A stretch of DNA of 64,000 bases from Dorea longicatena (GTDB lineage Bacteria; Bacillota; Clostridia; Lachnospirales; Lachnospiraceae): assembly GCF_025150085.1 (NCBI RefSeq), contig NZ_CP102280.1, positions 325,001 to 389,000 of the forward strand, written 5' to 3'. Below are positions 55,006 through 63,801 of this stretch, one piece after another. Position 1 is the first letter of the stretch. Every line of letters starts with the position of its first letter. The notes beneath the pieces were generated by a model. It was given only the letters and a program-made list of their open reading frames with translations, searched no databases and was not told the origin of the DNA. The position numbers were made by a program, and so were the translations under genes.

Positions 55006-55264
55006 GTGTAAATTTTACCCTTTCTCTTTTGTTTTATTCCTCTAATCTATAAAAATAACTTTAAAAGTATATCATAGGAAGAAAGCCGAAGGGGGAGTGT
55101 TTGCATTTATATACAATTTTGTGGGAAATATATAGAGTAGTACGTGGAAAAAGGCTTGAAATTCATAGTACGAAAGTCTATAATATGTTGCGGGCAGTTA
55201 TGATACTGCACACGATAGTTAGAAAATCAATGATAAAATTCAACAAAAAAGGCAGGTGAACAGA

Positions 55265-55354
55265 ATGGACGGTTGCGATAGTCATGGGCGAAGTTGCAGC
55301 ATAGGATGGAAATTAAAAAGTTTATTAAGCAACAGTCGATTCTGTTTGAGTTAA
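55265..55354 (+). CDS. Possible leader peptide A upstream of mgtE (29 aa)
   Basis: A small ORF with an AGGTGA ribosome site 8 nt before the ATG. It reads M-D-G-C-D-S-H-G-R-S-C-S-I-G-W. It overlaps ORF B in another frame. Such ORFs in Mg2+-transporter leaders can act as sensors; here only the sequence and position support it. Confidence 0.3.
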   Translation: MDGCDSHGRSCSIGWKLKSLLSNSRFCLS

Positions 55355-55410
55355 TTGCTGTACATTTAAGAGAAGCTCTAAGCGGCAAGTTCTCGGTACA
55401 GGCATCATAG
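55306..55410 (+). CDS. Possible leader peptide B upstream of mgtE (34 aa)
   Basis: A second small ORF, reading M-E-I-K-K-F-I-K-Q-Q-S-I-L-F-E-L-I, overlapping ORF A in a different frame. It looks protein-like but has no clear ribosome site. The rest of the 55006-55579 gap shows no match to the M-box Mg2+ riboswitch that I could see, and no terminator. Confidence 0.3.
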   Translation: MEIKKFIKQQSILFELIAVHLREALSGKFSVQAS

Positions 55411-55579
55411 ATTTCTTTTATTTCTTATCCTATTTCCCAATGAGTATTACAAGTGAATAATAGCAGTCGTTTCATGGAGGATATGATCGTTACATATCCT
55501 GCAGTGTGTTTATGGTGAAGAAAACTGGAAAATGTATATCCGGTTATAGTGCATTAGGAAAAGGACAGGAGGTAAAGGT

Positions 55580-56968
55580 ATGGAAAACAAAGATTATACA
55601 GTCGAGATACTGGAAATCATCAGAAGTAATACATCACCAGGTATTATGAGAAACAGACTGGAAGATTATCATGCAAATGACCTTGCAGAAGTATTTCCAC
55701 AGCTGAAAGTATCAGAGAGAAGAAAAATCTGCAGAATCCTGGATCTGGACATGCTTTCTGATATCTTCGAGCATATCGATGAACAGGAAGCGGCAGAATA
55801 TCTGGATGAGATGGATATCAAAAAAGCGGCAGCGATCCTTTCGGCAATGGAGACGGACGCAGTTGTGGATGTTCTGCAGATGATTCCGAAAGAGAAGAAA
55901 AATCTGCTGATCGAATTAATGGATGACGATGCCAGAAAAGATATGGCAATCATCGCTTCCTTTGATGAGGAAGAGATCGGAAGCAGAATGACAACGAACT
56001 GCATCATGATCCGTGAGAATCTGACGGTGAAGCAGGCAATGAGCAGTCTGGTAGAACAGGCAGCAAAGAATGATAACATTTCTACGTTATTTATGGTAAC
56101 GGAAGATAATACATTTTACGGAGCAATGGATCTGAAAGATCTGATCATCGCAAGAAGAGAGTCTCCGTTAGAAGATCTGATCGCGACATCGTACCCATAT
56201 GTATATGGAAATGAGCTGATCGATGACTGTATCGAGAGATTGAAAGATTATTCCGAGGATTCCATCCCGGTACTGGATAATGACAACAAGCTTCTCGGAG
56301 TCATTACATCCCAGAGTATGGTAGACCTGGTTGATGATGAGATGGGTGAAGATTATGCGAAGTTCGCCGGTTTGACCGCGGAGGAAGATTTGAAAGAACC
56401 ATTAAGAGAAAGTATCAAGAAGAGACTTCCGTGGCTTCTGGTACTGCTGGGACTTGGAATGGTCGTTTCATCCGTAGTCGGTCTGTTTGAAGAAGTGGTA
56501 AGTCAGCTTACGATCATCATGTGTTTCCAGTCACTGATCCTGGATATGGCAGGTAACGTAGGTACGCAGTCACTGGCCGTAACGATCCGTGTACTGATGG
56601 ATGAGTCACTGACCGGAAAGCAGAAGGCAGAACTGGTATTTAAAGAAATGAAGATTGCATTTTCGAATGGATCGATCCTTGGAATACTGTCGTTTGTAGT
56701 GATCGGACTTTATATTGCATTATTTAAAGGGAAGACATTCGTATTTGCATATGCGGTATCCGGATGTATCGGAGTGTCACTGTTGTTGGCGATGGTAATC
56801 TCAGGAGCGGTTGGAACATTGATTCCGTTGTTCTTTAAGAAGATTCATGTAGACCCGGCGGTTGCTTCGGGACCACTTATCACAACGGTCAATGACCTTG
56901 TGGCAGTTGTATCTTATTACGGACTGAGCTGGATATTCCTGATCAATATGGTGCATCTGGTTGGCTAG
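55580..56968 (+). CDS. mgtE: Magnesium transporter MgtE
   Basis: A 462-residue MgtE. The N-terminal helical MgtE_N domain (about 20-130) is followed by two CBS domains (about 135-260; E-D-S-I-P-V-L-D) that sense cytosolic Mg2+. The C-terminal five-segment channel domain contains Q-S-L-I-L-D-M-A-G-N-V-G-T-Q and V-A-S-G-P-L-I-T-T-V-N-D. It admits Mg2+ when internal levels fall. The start has GGACAGGAGGTAAAGGT upstream. A LysR regulator follows 45 nt later. Confidence 0.93.
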   Translation: MENKDYTVEILEIIRSNTSPGIMRNRLEDYHANDLAEVFPQLKVSERRKICRILDLDMLSDIFEHIDEQEAAEYLDEMDIKKAAAILSAMETDAVVDVLQMIPKEKKNLLIELMDDDARKDMAIIASFDEEEIGSRMTTNCIMIRENLTVKQAMSSLVEQAAKNDNISTLFMVTEDNTFYGAMDLKDLIIARRESPLEDLIATSYPYVYGNELIDDCIERLKDYSEDSIPVLDNDNKLLGVITSQSMVDLVDDEMGEDYAKFAGLTAEEDLKEPLRESIKKRLPWLLVLLGLGMVVSSVVGLFEEVVSQLTIIMCFQSLILDMAGNVGTQSLAVTIRVLMDESLTGKQKAELVFKEMKIAFSNGSILGILSFVVIGLYIALFKGKTFVFAYAVSGCIGVSLLLAMVISGAVGTLIPLFFKKIHVDPAVASGPLITTVNDLVAVVSYYGLSWIFLINMVHLVG

Positions 56969-57013
56969 TTTAAGTTACAGTTAGAATGATAGTTAGAATG
57001 AAGACAGATAGTC

Positions 57014-57922
57014 ATGGACATTAAAGATTTAAAAGTATTTCATACAATAGCAAAAGAAGAAAGTATTGCAAAGGCATCCCGTATTCTCTATATGACGCCT
57101 CAGGGGATCAGTAAGATTGTAAAGAACCTGGAGGCAGAGATGGGATGCCGTCTCTTTACACGTAATAAATCCGGCATGCAGCTCACAGAAAGCGGAAGAC
57201 GTTTTTTAGAATATACGGATAAGGATATCGAAGATTATTATCAGGTGAAGAAGGATATCCTGCATATAGAACAACGACAGCGCAAAGTAGTGGATCTTTT
57301 GTCGGCATATGGAATCATCCGTATGGTGACGCCGGACTGCATTGCGGAATTTTGTAAGAAATATCCGGATATAGAATTCCATTACAGGGAGTACCCGGAT
57401 CTGCAGGCAGAGCGTCTGTTTGCTGAAAATGAAGGAAATGTTGCGTTTTCCATCGGAGAATTTGATGAGGAGTTATATCATGTAGTTCCGTTGGAAACAT
57501 TTCCGATTAAGCTTCTGGTAAATGAACAGGATCCGTTAAGTGAACAGGAAAGTGTGACAATTGAAGATCTGAAAAACAGGCCGCTATATATTGAAAGCAG
57601 TCAGTTTGCAATTTATCATCTGATCATGAAGAAATGTGAAGAAGCCGGGTTCCAACCGGATATCGCATTTCAGACCAGTGGATTCAGTTTGTGCCATAAG
57701 ATGGTGAAGGAAAATAAAGGCATATCCGTGACGGTGGATTTTGTCTTTGATGACATGAAAGAACAAGGGCTGAGACTGATCCCATTTTCGGATGATGTGT
57801 ATGAGTGGAAAGCATGTATGATTACCAGAAAAGAAGAAGCGGAGAATGAAGCAGTACAGTGCTTCCTGCAGTTTATACAGGAATGGATCGGGAAAATTAA
57901 GAGTGGAGAGATTATCCGGTAG
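57014..57922 (+). CDS. LysR-family transcriptional regulator
   Basis: A 302-residue LTTR. The N-terminal winged helix is M-D-I-K-D-L-K-V-F-H-T-I-A-K-E-E-S-I-A-K, with recognition helix T-P-Q-G-I-S-K-I-V-K-N-L. The effector domain covers about 90-295. The ribosome site is weak. LysR proteins often regulate a neighbour; mgtE (upstream) and the C_GCAxxG/TDT pair (downstream) are both candidates. The effector is unknown. Confidence 0.88.
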   Translation: MDIKDLKVFHTIAKEESIAKASRILYMTPQGISKIVKNLEAEMGCRLFTRNKSGMQLTESGRRFLEYTDKDIEDYYQVKKDILHIEQRQRKVVDLLSAYGIIRMVTPDCIAEFCKKYPDIEFHYREYPDLQAERLFAENEGNVAFSIGEFDEELYHVVPLETFPIKLLVNEQDPLSEQESVTIEDLKNRPLYIESSQFAIYHLIMKKCEEAGFQPDIAFQTSGFSLCHKMVKENKGISVTVDFVFDDMKEQGLRLIPFSDDVYEWKACMITRKEEAENEAVQCFLQFIQEWIGKIKSGEIIR

Positions 57923-57996
57923 GAACCTGAAACAGAACAGGATGGAGATAACGCATAAGAAAAAAGTTGATATAAAGTAACAAAAAGTTGCGGATA

Positions 57997-58050
57997 AGCC
58001 ATAAATTCTACATTGTCAACAAATTGACAGTGGAAGATTTATGGCTTTTT
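57997..58050 (+). terminator. Long-stem terminator
   Basis: A stem of about 22 bp with a few mismatches (AGCCATAAATTCTACATTGTCA and its complement) and an ACAAA loop, followed by TTTTT. Confidence 0.85.
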
Positions 58051-58111
58051 GTATAGAAATTTTCTAAAATAGACGGATTGAATAAGTCAAAGAATCTATA
58101 GATAATCTCAC

Positions 58112-58141
58112 TTTAACAAATAAATTTTATATAGCTATAAT
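58112..58141 (+). promoter_or_regulatory. Probable promoter of the C_GCAxxG/TDT pair
   Basis: A consensus TATAAT at 58136-58141 and a weak TTTAAC at 58112-58117, 18 bp apart, ahead of the 58212 gene. An AGGAGG ribosome site lies between promoter and start. Confidence 0.55.
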
Positions 58142-58211
58142 ATAAATATATGGGCATTGGGGAATGCCCGGAGAAGATTTATTTTTAATTTATTTTAGGA
58201 GGTATTAATTT

Positions 58212-58736
58212 ATGAACATCGGAGTAACAGAAATCAGCCCAAGAGCGGTGCAGAGAGCAGCAGAGAAGAATTTTAAAAGCGGGTATTACTGTTGTGAGGC
58301 ATTGATGTGCACCATCCGTGATGAATTTAAACTGGATGTACCAAAAGAAGTCATTGCAATGTCATCCGGTATGGCTGTCGGAGCAGGCAAATCGGGATGT
58401 GTCTGTGGCGCATTCAACGGAGGTCTGCTTGCACTTGGAATGTTCTTCGGAAGAACAGAGCAGGACGGGCCAACCAATCCAAAGAGCGTAAAATGTATGG
58501 AATTGGTTCACGAACTGCATGACTGGTTCAAGAAAGCTAATGGGAAGAATGCAATCTGCTGCAGAGTTCTGACAAAAGAATTCAACATGGGACAGGGTGA
58601 GCACAAAGAACAGTGTATTTTTTTCACAGGACTGTGCGCATGGAAAGTAGCACAGATTGTCTGTCGTGAACTGGGAATCAAGAATCTGGACGAAATTGAT
58701 GAACCGGCAGAACGTCGTGCAATTGCAGATATCTAG
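58212..58736 (+). CDS. C_GCAxxG_C_C family protein, second paralogue
   Basis: A 174-residue Cys-rich protein: Y-Y-C-C-E-A-L, V-C-G-A-F-N-G-G, then C-M-E-L, I-C-C-R-V-L, Q-C-I-F-F-T-G-L-C and V-C-R-E. It matches the same redox/metal-binding family as 18709-19164 but is longer and Cys-richer. The AGGAGGTATTAATTT ribosome site is ideal. A TDT transporter gene follows 38 nt later and is very likely co-transcribed. The role is unknown. Confidence 0.83.
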   Translation: MNIGVTEISPRAVQRAAEKNFKSGYYCCEALMCTIRDEFKLDVPKEVIAMSSGMAVGAGKSGCVCGAFNGGLLALGMFFGRTEQDGPTNPKSVKCMELVHELHDWFKKANGKNAICCRVLTKEFNMGQGEHKEQCIFFTGLCAWKVAQIVCRELGIKNLDEIDEPAERRAIADI

Positions 58737-58774
58737 AATGCATAGATCCAGACTAGAAAGGAAGACAAGATATT

Positions 58775-59695
58775 ATGAAAGATGTAATCAAAAAAATACC
58801 GATTCCAATCTGCGGAGTCATGCTTGGAGCGGCATCTTTAGGTAACCTGCTTCAGAGCTATTCAGAAGGAATCCGTTATGTGTGTGGAGTGTTCGCAGCA
58901 TTTCTGCTGATCCTGGCACTTCTGAAGCTAATTATGTTTCCGGGAGCTGTGAAGGAAGATATGAAGAATCCGATCATGGCAAGCGTATCAGGAACATTTC
59001 CGATGGCACTTATGATCTTAAGTACCTATGTAAAACCATTTATCGGACAGGCGGCTTATTATATCTGGCTGTTTGCGATCGCATTACATATCGTGCTGAT
59101 CATTTATTTTACGGTGAAATTTGTATTTAAATTGCAGATGCCAAAGGTATTCGCAAGTTATTATATCGTATATGTTGGAATTGTCGTTGCATCAGTCACG
59201 GCACCTGCTTATGAGAAACTTGCAATCGGAAGTGCAGCATTTTGGTTTGGATTTGTGACACTGATCCTGTTACTGATCCTGGTTACATACCGCTATGTGA
59301 CGGTGAAAGAAGTACCGGATCCGGCAAAACCACTGATCTGTATCTATGCGGCACCGACAAGCCTCTGTATCGCAGGATATGTACAGTCTGTCATGCCGAA
59401 ATCTTACGGATTCCTGATGGGAATGTTTGTAGTTGCAACGGTGATCTACATCTTTGCACTTGTAAAAGCAATCGGCTATTTGAAGATGCCATTCTTCCCA
59501 AGCTATGCGGCATTCACCTTCCCATTTGTCATCAGTGCGATCGCTTCAAAACAGATGATGGCATGTGCAATGAATATGGGACATCCAATGCCGTTCCTGA
59601 AATATGTGGTATTGATCGAGACGATTATTGCGGTTGTTCTGGTTGTGTATACTTATATCCGATTTATGGCATTTATCTTTGGTGGAAAGAAATAA
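58775..59695 (+). CDS. TDT-family transporter (TehA/SLAC1-like)
   Basis: A 306-residue protein with ten evenly spaced hydrophobic helices and few charged loops, as in the tellurite-resistance/dicarboxylate transporter (TDT) family that includes TehA and SLAC1 anion channels. It opens P-I-P-I-C-G-V-M-L-G-A-A-S-L-G-N. Anions such as dicarboxylates or sulfite are plausible cargo. It shares a transcript with the Cys-rich protein. Confidence 0.8.
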   Translation: MKDVIKKIPIPICGVMLGAASLGNLLQSYSEGIRYVCGVFAAFLLILALLKLIMFPGAVKEDMKNPIMASVSGTFPMALMILSTYVKPFIGQAAYYIWLFAIALHIVLIIYFTVKFVFKLQMPKVFASYYIVYVGIVVASVTAPAYEKLAIGSAAFWFGFVTLILLLILVTYRYVTVKEVPDPAKPLICIYAAPTSLCIAGYVQSVMPKSYGFLMGMFVVATVIYIFALVKAIGYLKMPFFPSYAAFTFPFVISAIASKQMMACAMNMGHPMPFLKYVVLIETIIAVVLVVYTYIRFMAFIFGGKK

Positions 59696-59718
59696 ATAAA
59701 ATAATAAAAAATAATAAA

Positions 59719-59751
59719 GAGTGGCTGCTTGTTGTAGGGCAGCCGCTTTTT
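59719..59751 (+). terminator. Rho-independent terminator
   Basis: AGTGGCTGC pairs with GGCAGCCGCT around a TTGTTGTA loop, followed by TTTT. Confidence 0.85.
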
Positions 59752-59808
59752 ATGTTACACTAAACAAAGACAATTTACAGAGACAGGGGTGAAAGGAGGA
59801 AAACGGCT

Positions 59809-60984
59809 ATGAAATATAAATTTGATGAAATCATTGACAGAAGCAGGACAAATTCGTTTAAATGGAAAGCCAGAGAATTGAAAAATAATGGGCATGAGAT
59901 GTATCCAATGTGGGTGGCGGATATGGAATTTGATGCCTCTCCGGCAATTCAAAAACGTTTGGCCGACAGAGTGAAAGAAGGCGTATTTGGCTATGAACTG
60001 TTGTCAGAAGATTATTATAAGGCAGTACAATATTGGTTGAAAAAAAGGCATGGCTGTGAAATTCCAGAAGGACAAATAGTATACTGTGCGAATATGATGA
60101 GCGGACTCAGTATCATCCTTCAGGAATATACAGAAGAGCAGGATGAAGTAATGATGAATGTTCCAACATATGGAAATTTCTATCATACGATTGAGGGGTG
60201 TGGACGTGCGGTCAACGGCAGCAAGCTGAGAGAAGTGAATGGAAGATTTACATTTGATCTTGAAGATATGGAGCGGAAAGTGACGAATAGAACAAAAGCA
60301 TTTTTGTTGTGTAATCCGCATAATCCGACAGGAACTGTATGGACAGAACAGGAACTGGAAGGAATCTGTCGGTTTTGCAAGGCACATGAACTACTTATTA
60401 TTTCGGATGAGGCGCATTATGATTTTGTGTTTCACGGACAGCATACAATGTTGAGAAAGATTGTTGAGAAATATGATGTATCATCAGTTACGATGATATC
60501 TCCGGGAAAGAGTTTTAATGTGGCAGGCGTACAGACAGCAGCATTGCTTGTAGACGGAGATACGATGAAGAAGCAAATTATGAGCCGGATGAATGCAATG
60601 GCTTATCCATTTGAACATGCATTTGCGGAAGGAGTAACAGTCGGAGCATATATGGAAAGTGAAGAATGGTTCGAGGAAGTCTACCGTTATATTAAAGAAA
60701 ATAAAGAAATGACAGTTCAGTATATCAGGGAAAATATTCCGCATCTTAGAGTGCCGGAATCGGAAGCTACTTATCTGTTATGGGTGGACTGTAGCGCTAT
60801 GAAGATGACAGATGAAGAGATTATTGAATTCTGGAAAAATGAATGTGGTATAATACCAAGTGGCGGTTTGGAATTTGGTGAGGCAGGAAGTCAGTATGTC
60901 AGATTGAATCTGGCCTGCCCGAAGAAAATACTGCTTAGGGTATTGGAGAATATGAAAAAAGGATTTGACGGATTGAAAAGCTAA
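59809..60984 (+). CDS. MalY/PatB-type PLP aminotransferase, C-S lyase-like
   Basis: A 391-residue fold-type I PLP enzyme. The Schiff-base Lys sits in S-P-G-K-S-F-N-V-A-G. Earlier N-P-H-N-P-T-G and S-D-E-A-H-Y-D-F bind the cofactor, and a late R-L-N-L-A-C-P supplies the carboxylate Arg. MalY/PatB enzymes cleave cystathionine or cystine (C-S lyase) and MalY also modulates regulators. The GGAGGAAAACGGC ribosome site is good. It may work with the amino-acid importer encoded at 62.2 kb, which is inference. Confidence 0.87.
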   Translation: MKYKFDEIIDRSRTNSFKWKARELKNNGHEMYPMWVADMEFDASPAIQKRLADRVKEGVFGYELLSEDYYKAVQYWLKKRHGCEIPEGQIVYCANMMSGLSIILQEYTEEQDEVMMNVPTYGNFYHTIEGCGRAVNGSKLREVNGRFTFDLEDMERKVTNRTKAFLLCNPHNPTGTVWTEQELEGICRFCKAHELLIISDEAHYDFVFHGQHTMLRKIVEKYDVSSVTMISPGKSFNVAGVQTAALLVDGDTMKKQIMSRMNAMAYPFEHAFAEGVTVGAYMESEEWFEEVYRYIKENKEMTVQYIRENIPHLRVPESEATYLLWVDCSAMKMTDEEIIEFWKNECGIIPSGGLEFGEAGSQYVRLNLACPKKILLRVLENMKKGFDGLKS

Positions 60985-60996
60985 ATCCTATAAATA

Positions 60997-61049
60997 AAAA
61001 ATAAGTGTATGAAGTATAGAAATGTTTATGCTTCATACACTTATTTTTG
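60997..61049 (+). terminator. Rho-independent terminator
   Basis: A stem of about 17 bp (AAAATAAGTGTATGAAG and its complement) with an A/T-rich loop and a TTTTTG tail. The rest of the gap to 61195 holds nothing else I recognise. Confidence 0.85.
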
Positions 61050-61195
61050 TTGTGGATTCTGTTGTAGTATTATTTTGTGGATGCAAGTTCAATGGCTTTG
61101 GGAAGATCAAATCTTTATTATAAGTATAATAGAATATCAGCTGAATGGCTTATAGATTAAAATGATACATCGGTTAAATTATAGAAATATCAAAT

Positions 61196-61225
61196 TTGAT
61201 AGAAGAAATTAGGTGATGGTATAAT
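61196..61225 (+). promoter_or_regulatory. Promoter of the VOC gene pair
   Basis: TTGATA at 61196-61201 and TATAAT at 61220-61225, 18 bp apart, with AAGGAGG just before the ATG at 61257. Confidence 0.7.
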
Positions 61226-61256
61226 TAGTTAGAGTAGCAAAAAAGGAGGAACGGAC

Positions 61257-61619
61257 ATGACAAAATATTCATACACATTAGTTGTTGAAGATATAGAAAA
61301 ATCAGTAGCATTTTACCAGCAGTATTTCAACTGGAATGCAGACAGAAAAGGGAAAGAGTCTGCGTGGATAAACACAAAATCTCCACTTGTATTCAGTATG
61401 GTTGAAAAGACTTATCTATATGCCGGTCTTGGAATTTCAGAAGAAGAATTACCGGAGCAGTCTTTCTGTACCTGGCTTTACGGATCAGAAGAAGAACTTT
61501 TGGCTGAAAAAACGGAGCTGCTGAGAAAAGGGCTGGTACAGATTGGGGCATTAGGTCACTTTCTGAGAGATGAAAATGGCAGAATCTGGGAGTTGAGAAA
61601 AGAAGGAGATTTAATTTAA
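61257..61619 (+). CDS. VOC-family (glyoxalase-like) protein 1
   Basis: A 120-residue VOC-fold protein with beta-alpha-beta-beta-beta repeats (Y-T-L-V-V-E-D-I-E-K-S-V-A-F-Y-Q-Q-Y-F, and a terminal D-E-N-G-R-I-W-E-L). The Glu near the end could be a metal ligand, but the usual His is not obvious. Function may be binding or isomerisation. Its stop overlaps the next start (TAATG), so translation is coupled. Confidence 0.82.
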   Translation: MTKYSYTLVVEDIEKSVAFYQQYFNWNADRKGKESAWINTKSPLVFSMVEKTYLYAGLGISEEELPEQSFCTWLYGSEEELLAEKTELLRKGLVQIGALGHFLRDENGRIWELRKEGDLI

Positions 61620-62053
61620 TGGGAAAACATACAGCACATGGATATTTGGTAGAAGATGTATATAAAGAAGCGGAAAAATTCACAAAACTGTTTGGTTTTA
61701 AACCAGCGAGGATTGATGAGACATTTGCCGGATTTCCGATGGAAGGAAAGGTGGAGTTTTTTCTGTGGCAGTGGAAACATCTAGAGGATAATCTTGGAAA
61801 GGAAGTAATGGCAAAGGTAAAATATCGGGATCAACAGGCAATTCGATGTGACACACCGGAAGAAGTGGACGAAGCATATGAACAGCTGAAAGCGGAGGGG
61901 ATGGAATTTATTTCAGAACCAAAAGACTATGAGTGGAATGCCCGCTGTGTATATTTTTTGGATGCGTCAGGACATATGTGGGAAATATATTGCTGGACAG
62001 GTGCAGTGCCGTTAGGAGATCTGGACCCGGCCAAGGAAAAGAATGGATTATAG
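61619..62053 (+). CDS. VOC-family (glyoxalase-like) protein 2
   Basis: A 144-residue VOC protein opening G-K-H-T-A-H-G-Y-L-V-E-D-V-Y-K-E-A-E-K-F and ending in D-A-S-G-H-M-W-E-I-Y-C-W, with a typical strand ending in Glu. It is encoded one base into the first VOC gene's stop, so the pair may form a heterodimer. The substrate is unknown. Confidence 0.82.
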   Translation: MGKHTAHGYLVEDVYKEAEKFTKLFGFKPARIDETFAGFPMEGKVEFFLWQWKHLEDNLGKEVMAKVKYRDQQAIRCDTPEEVDEAYEQLKAEGMEFISEPKDYEWNARCVYFLDASGHMWEIYCWTGAVPLGDLDPAKEKNGL

Positions 62054-62209
62054 AAATGAAGACGAAATAGTTGGATGGTGCATAGAATGATTGCAATAAA
62101 AACATAGATGACATCTATGAATAATGCAACATATAAAAACAATCAATTTGAGTTATTTGATGGAAAATGAGACAATCAAATAAGTGATTAAGAATGGAGG
62201 ATTAAACAA

Positions 62210-63067
62210 ATGAAAAGAAAAATTATAAGCACATTGTTATGTGTATCTATGTGTGCTGCATTGATGATGGGGTGCGGTCAGTCAGACAAATCGGACACAA
62301 AAGAGAACAAGAAAACAGAAGAGTCAAAAGATGAAGCAAAAGACGACAAGTTGGACCTTGGTCTGGATGTTGATTCTGTAACAGTTGCAACATCACCGGG
62401 ATATGAGCCGTTTGAGTTTGAAGAGGATGGTGAACTGAAGGGTTATGATGTGGATATCTGGAATGAATTTTCTGAGAGAACAGGGATTGAAGTAAAATGG
62501 GAGTATGCTGATTTTAGCGGGCTTCTTGGATTACTTTCTTCGGGAAAGGCAGATGCAGTATCTGCGCAGATGTCCCCAACAGAAGAAAGAAAGGATTCAT
62601 ATTTATTCTCTGATCCGGTTGATTATTATGGTTCTACAGTGGTAGTTGCGAAAGATAATGACGAGATTAAGAGTGTAAAAGATCTGTCTGGAAAAACAGT
62701 AGGTGTTGGTTCCGGAAACTCTATGCAGCAGGCTGTAGAAGACATGTATCCAAAGGGTGATGTTAAGTTTGAAGTATATACATCTGCAACTTTGGAAGCA
62801 ATGTTTGATGATATTGCTTATGGACGTATCGATGCAGTACTTGCTCAGGACATTCAGACATACATGGCTATGAAATCAAATAAGAATCTTAAAATCAAAG
62901 TTTTGGAACCATTTGCATATGATACAGCAAATATTGTATTTGCAAAGGATAATACAGAGTTGTGTGATGCTATGAACAAATTTATCAAGATTATCAAAGA
63001 AGATGGTACTCTGCAGGAAATCTCTGAGAAATGGATTGGTGCAGATATTACTACTAAGAAGGAATAA
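62210..63067 (+). CDS. Amino-acid ABC transporter binding lipoprotein
   Basis: A 285-residue lipoprotein with signal peptide and lipobox L-M-M-G-C, then a Lys/Glu/Asp-rich linker. The mature part is a type-II polar-amino-acid binding fold (SBP_bac_3): Y-E-P-F-E-F-E-E-D-G-E-L-K-G-Y-D-V and later G-K-T-V-G-V-G-S-G-N. The start follows ATGGAGGATTAAAC. It delivers a polar amino acid (cystine, glutamine or similar) to the permease encoded 2 nt downstream. Confidence 0.9.
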   Translation: MKRKIISTLLCVSMCAALMMGCGQSDKSDTKENKKTEESKDEAKDDKLDLGLDVDSVTVATSPGYEPFEFEEDGELKGYDVDIWNEFSERTGIEVKWEYADFSGLLGLLSSGKADAVSAQMSPTEERKDSYLFSDPVDYYGSTVVVAKDNDEIKSVKDLSGKTVGVGSGNSMQQAVEDMYPKGDVKFEVYTSATLEAMFDDIAYGRIDAVLAQDIQTYMAMKSNKNLKIKVLEPFAYDTANIVFAKDNTELCDAMNKFIKIIKEDGTLQEISEKWIGADITTKKE

Positions 63068-63069
63068 CT

Positions 63070-63753
63070 ATGACTTATTTAACAGAAACGTTTATCCCAT
63101 ATACAAAAGTATTGACTCCGCTGCTTTTAGAAGGATTATGGATTACGATATATGTTTCGGCTTTAGCCTTTCTGCTTAGTATTATATTGGGAGCTATATT
63201 GGCAATTATCCAGCATTTTCGCGTAAAAATATTAAGTCAGCTTGCAAAAGTCTATGTATCATATTTCAGGGGTACACCGCTGTTGATTCAGTTGTTTCTG
63301 TTTTATTATGGATTACCAATGGTATTTGATGTAATGAAACGGTGCCCGAAAACATTTGCGTTGGTGCTGTGTTTGGGACTTAACAGCGCAGCATATATAT
63401 CTGAGAGTATACGTGGAGCAATTGAAAGCGTAGATAAAGGACAGTATGAAGCGAGTATTGCATTTGGACTGACACATCCGCAGATGATGCTGAAGATTAT
63501 ACTTCCGCAGGCAGCTGTTGCAGCAATCCCTCCAATTGTGAATTCATGTCTGGATATTATCAAAATGTCTTCTCTTGGAATGACGATTGGTATTCAGGAT
63601 ATTATGGGTGAAGCTCAGTTGACAGCAGCTACATATTACAAGACATTTGAGACATATATACTGGCAGCAGTATTTTACTGGATACTGGCTATTGTATTGG
63701 GAGTAGTACAGAAAAAGGTTGAAAAGATAATAAGCTCTGCTTATCAGAAATAG
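63070..63753 (+). CDS. Amino-acid ABC transporter permease
   Basis: A 227-residue permease of the HisM/GlnP class with five or six membrane segments. The Y-F-R-G-T-P-L-L-I-Q-L motif and the EAA loop (E-A-S-I-A-F-G-L-T-H-P-Q-M-M-L-K-I-I-L-P-Q) are intact. It forms the channel with the ATPase encoded next. The start lies 2 nt after the binding-protein stop. Confidence 0.9.
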   Translation: MTYLTETFIPYTKVLTPLLLEGLWITIYVSALAFLLSIILGAILAIIQHFRVKILSQLAKVYVSYFRGTPLLIQLFLFYYGLPMVFDVMKRCPKTFALVLCLGLNSAAYISESIRGAIESVDKGQYEASIAFGLTHPQMMLKIILPQAAVAAIPPIVNSCLDIIKMSSLGMTIGIQDIMGEAQLTAATYYKTFETYILAAVFYWILAIVLGVVQKKVEKIISSAYQK

Positions 63754-63801
63754 TTATGAGGGGGTGTGGATAACATCCCCTTATACATATAGGAGAAACA
63801 T

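Noticed and set aside
55006..55579. M-box (ykoK) Mg2+ riboswitch ahead of mgtE
   Set aside because: The conserved M-box blocks could not be found in order. A covariance-model search would be decisive.
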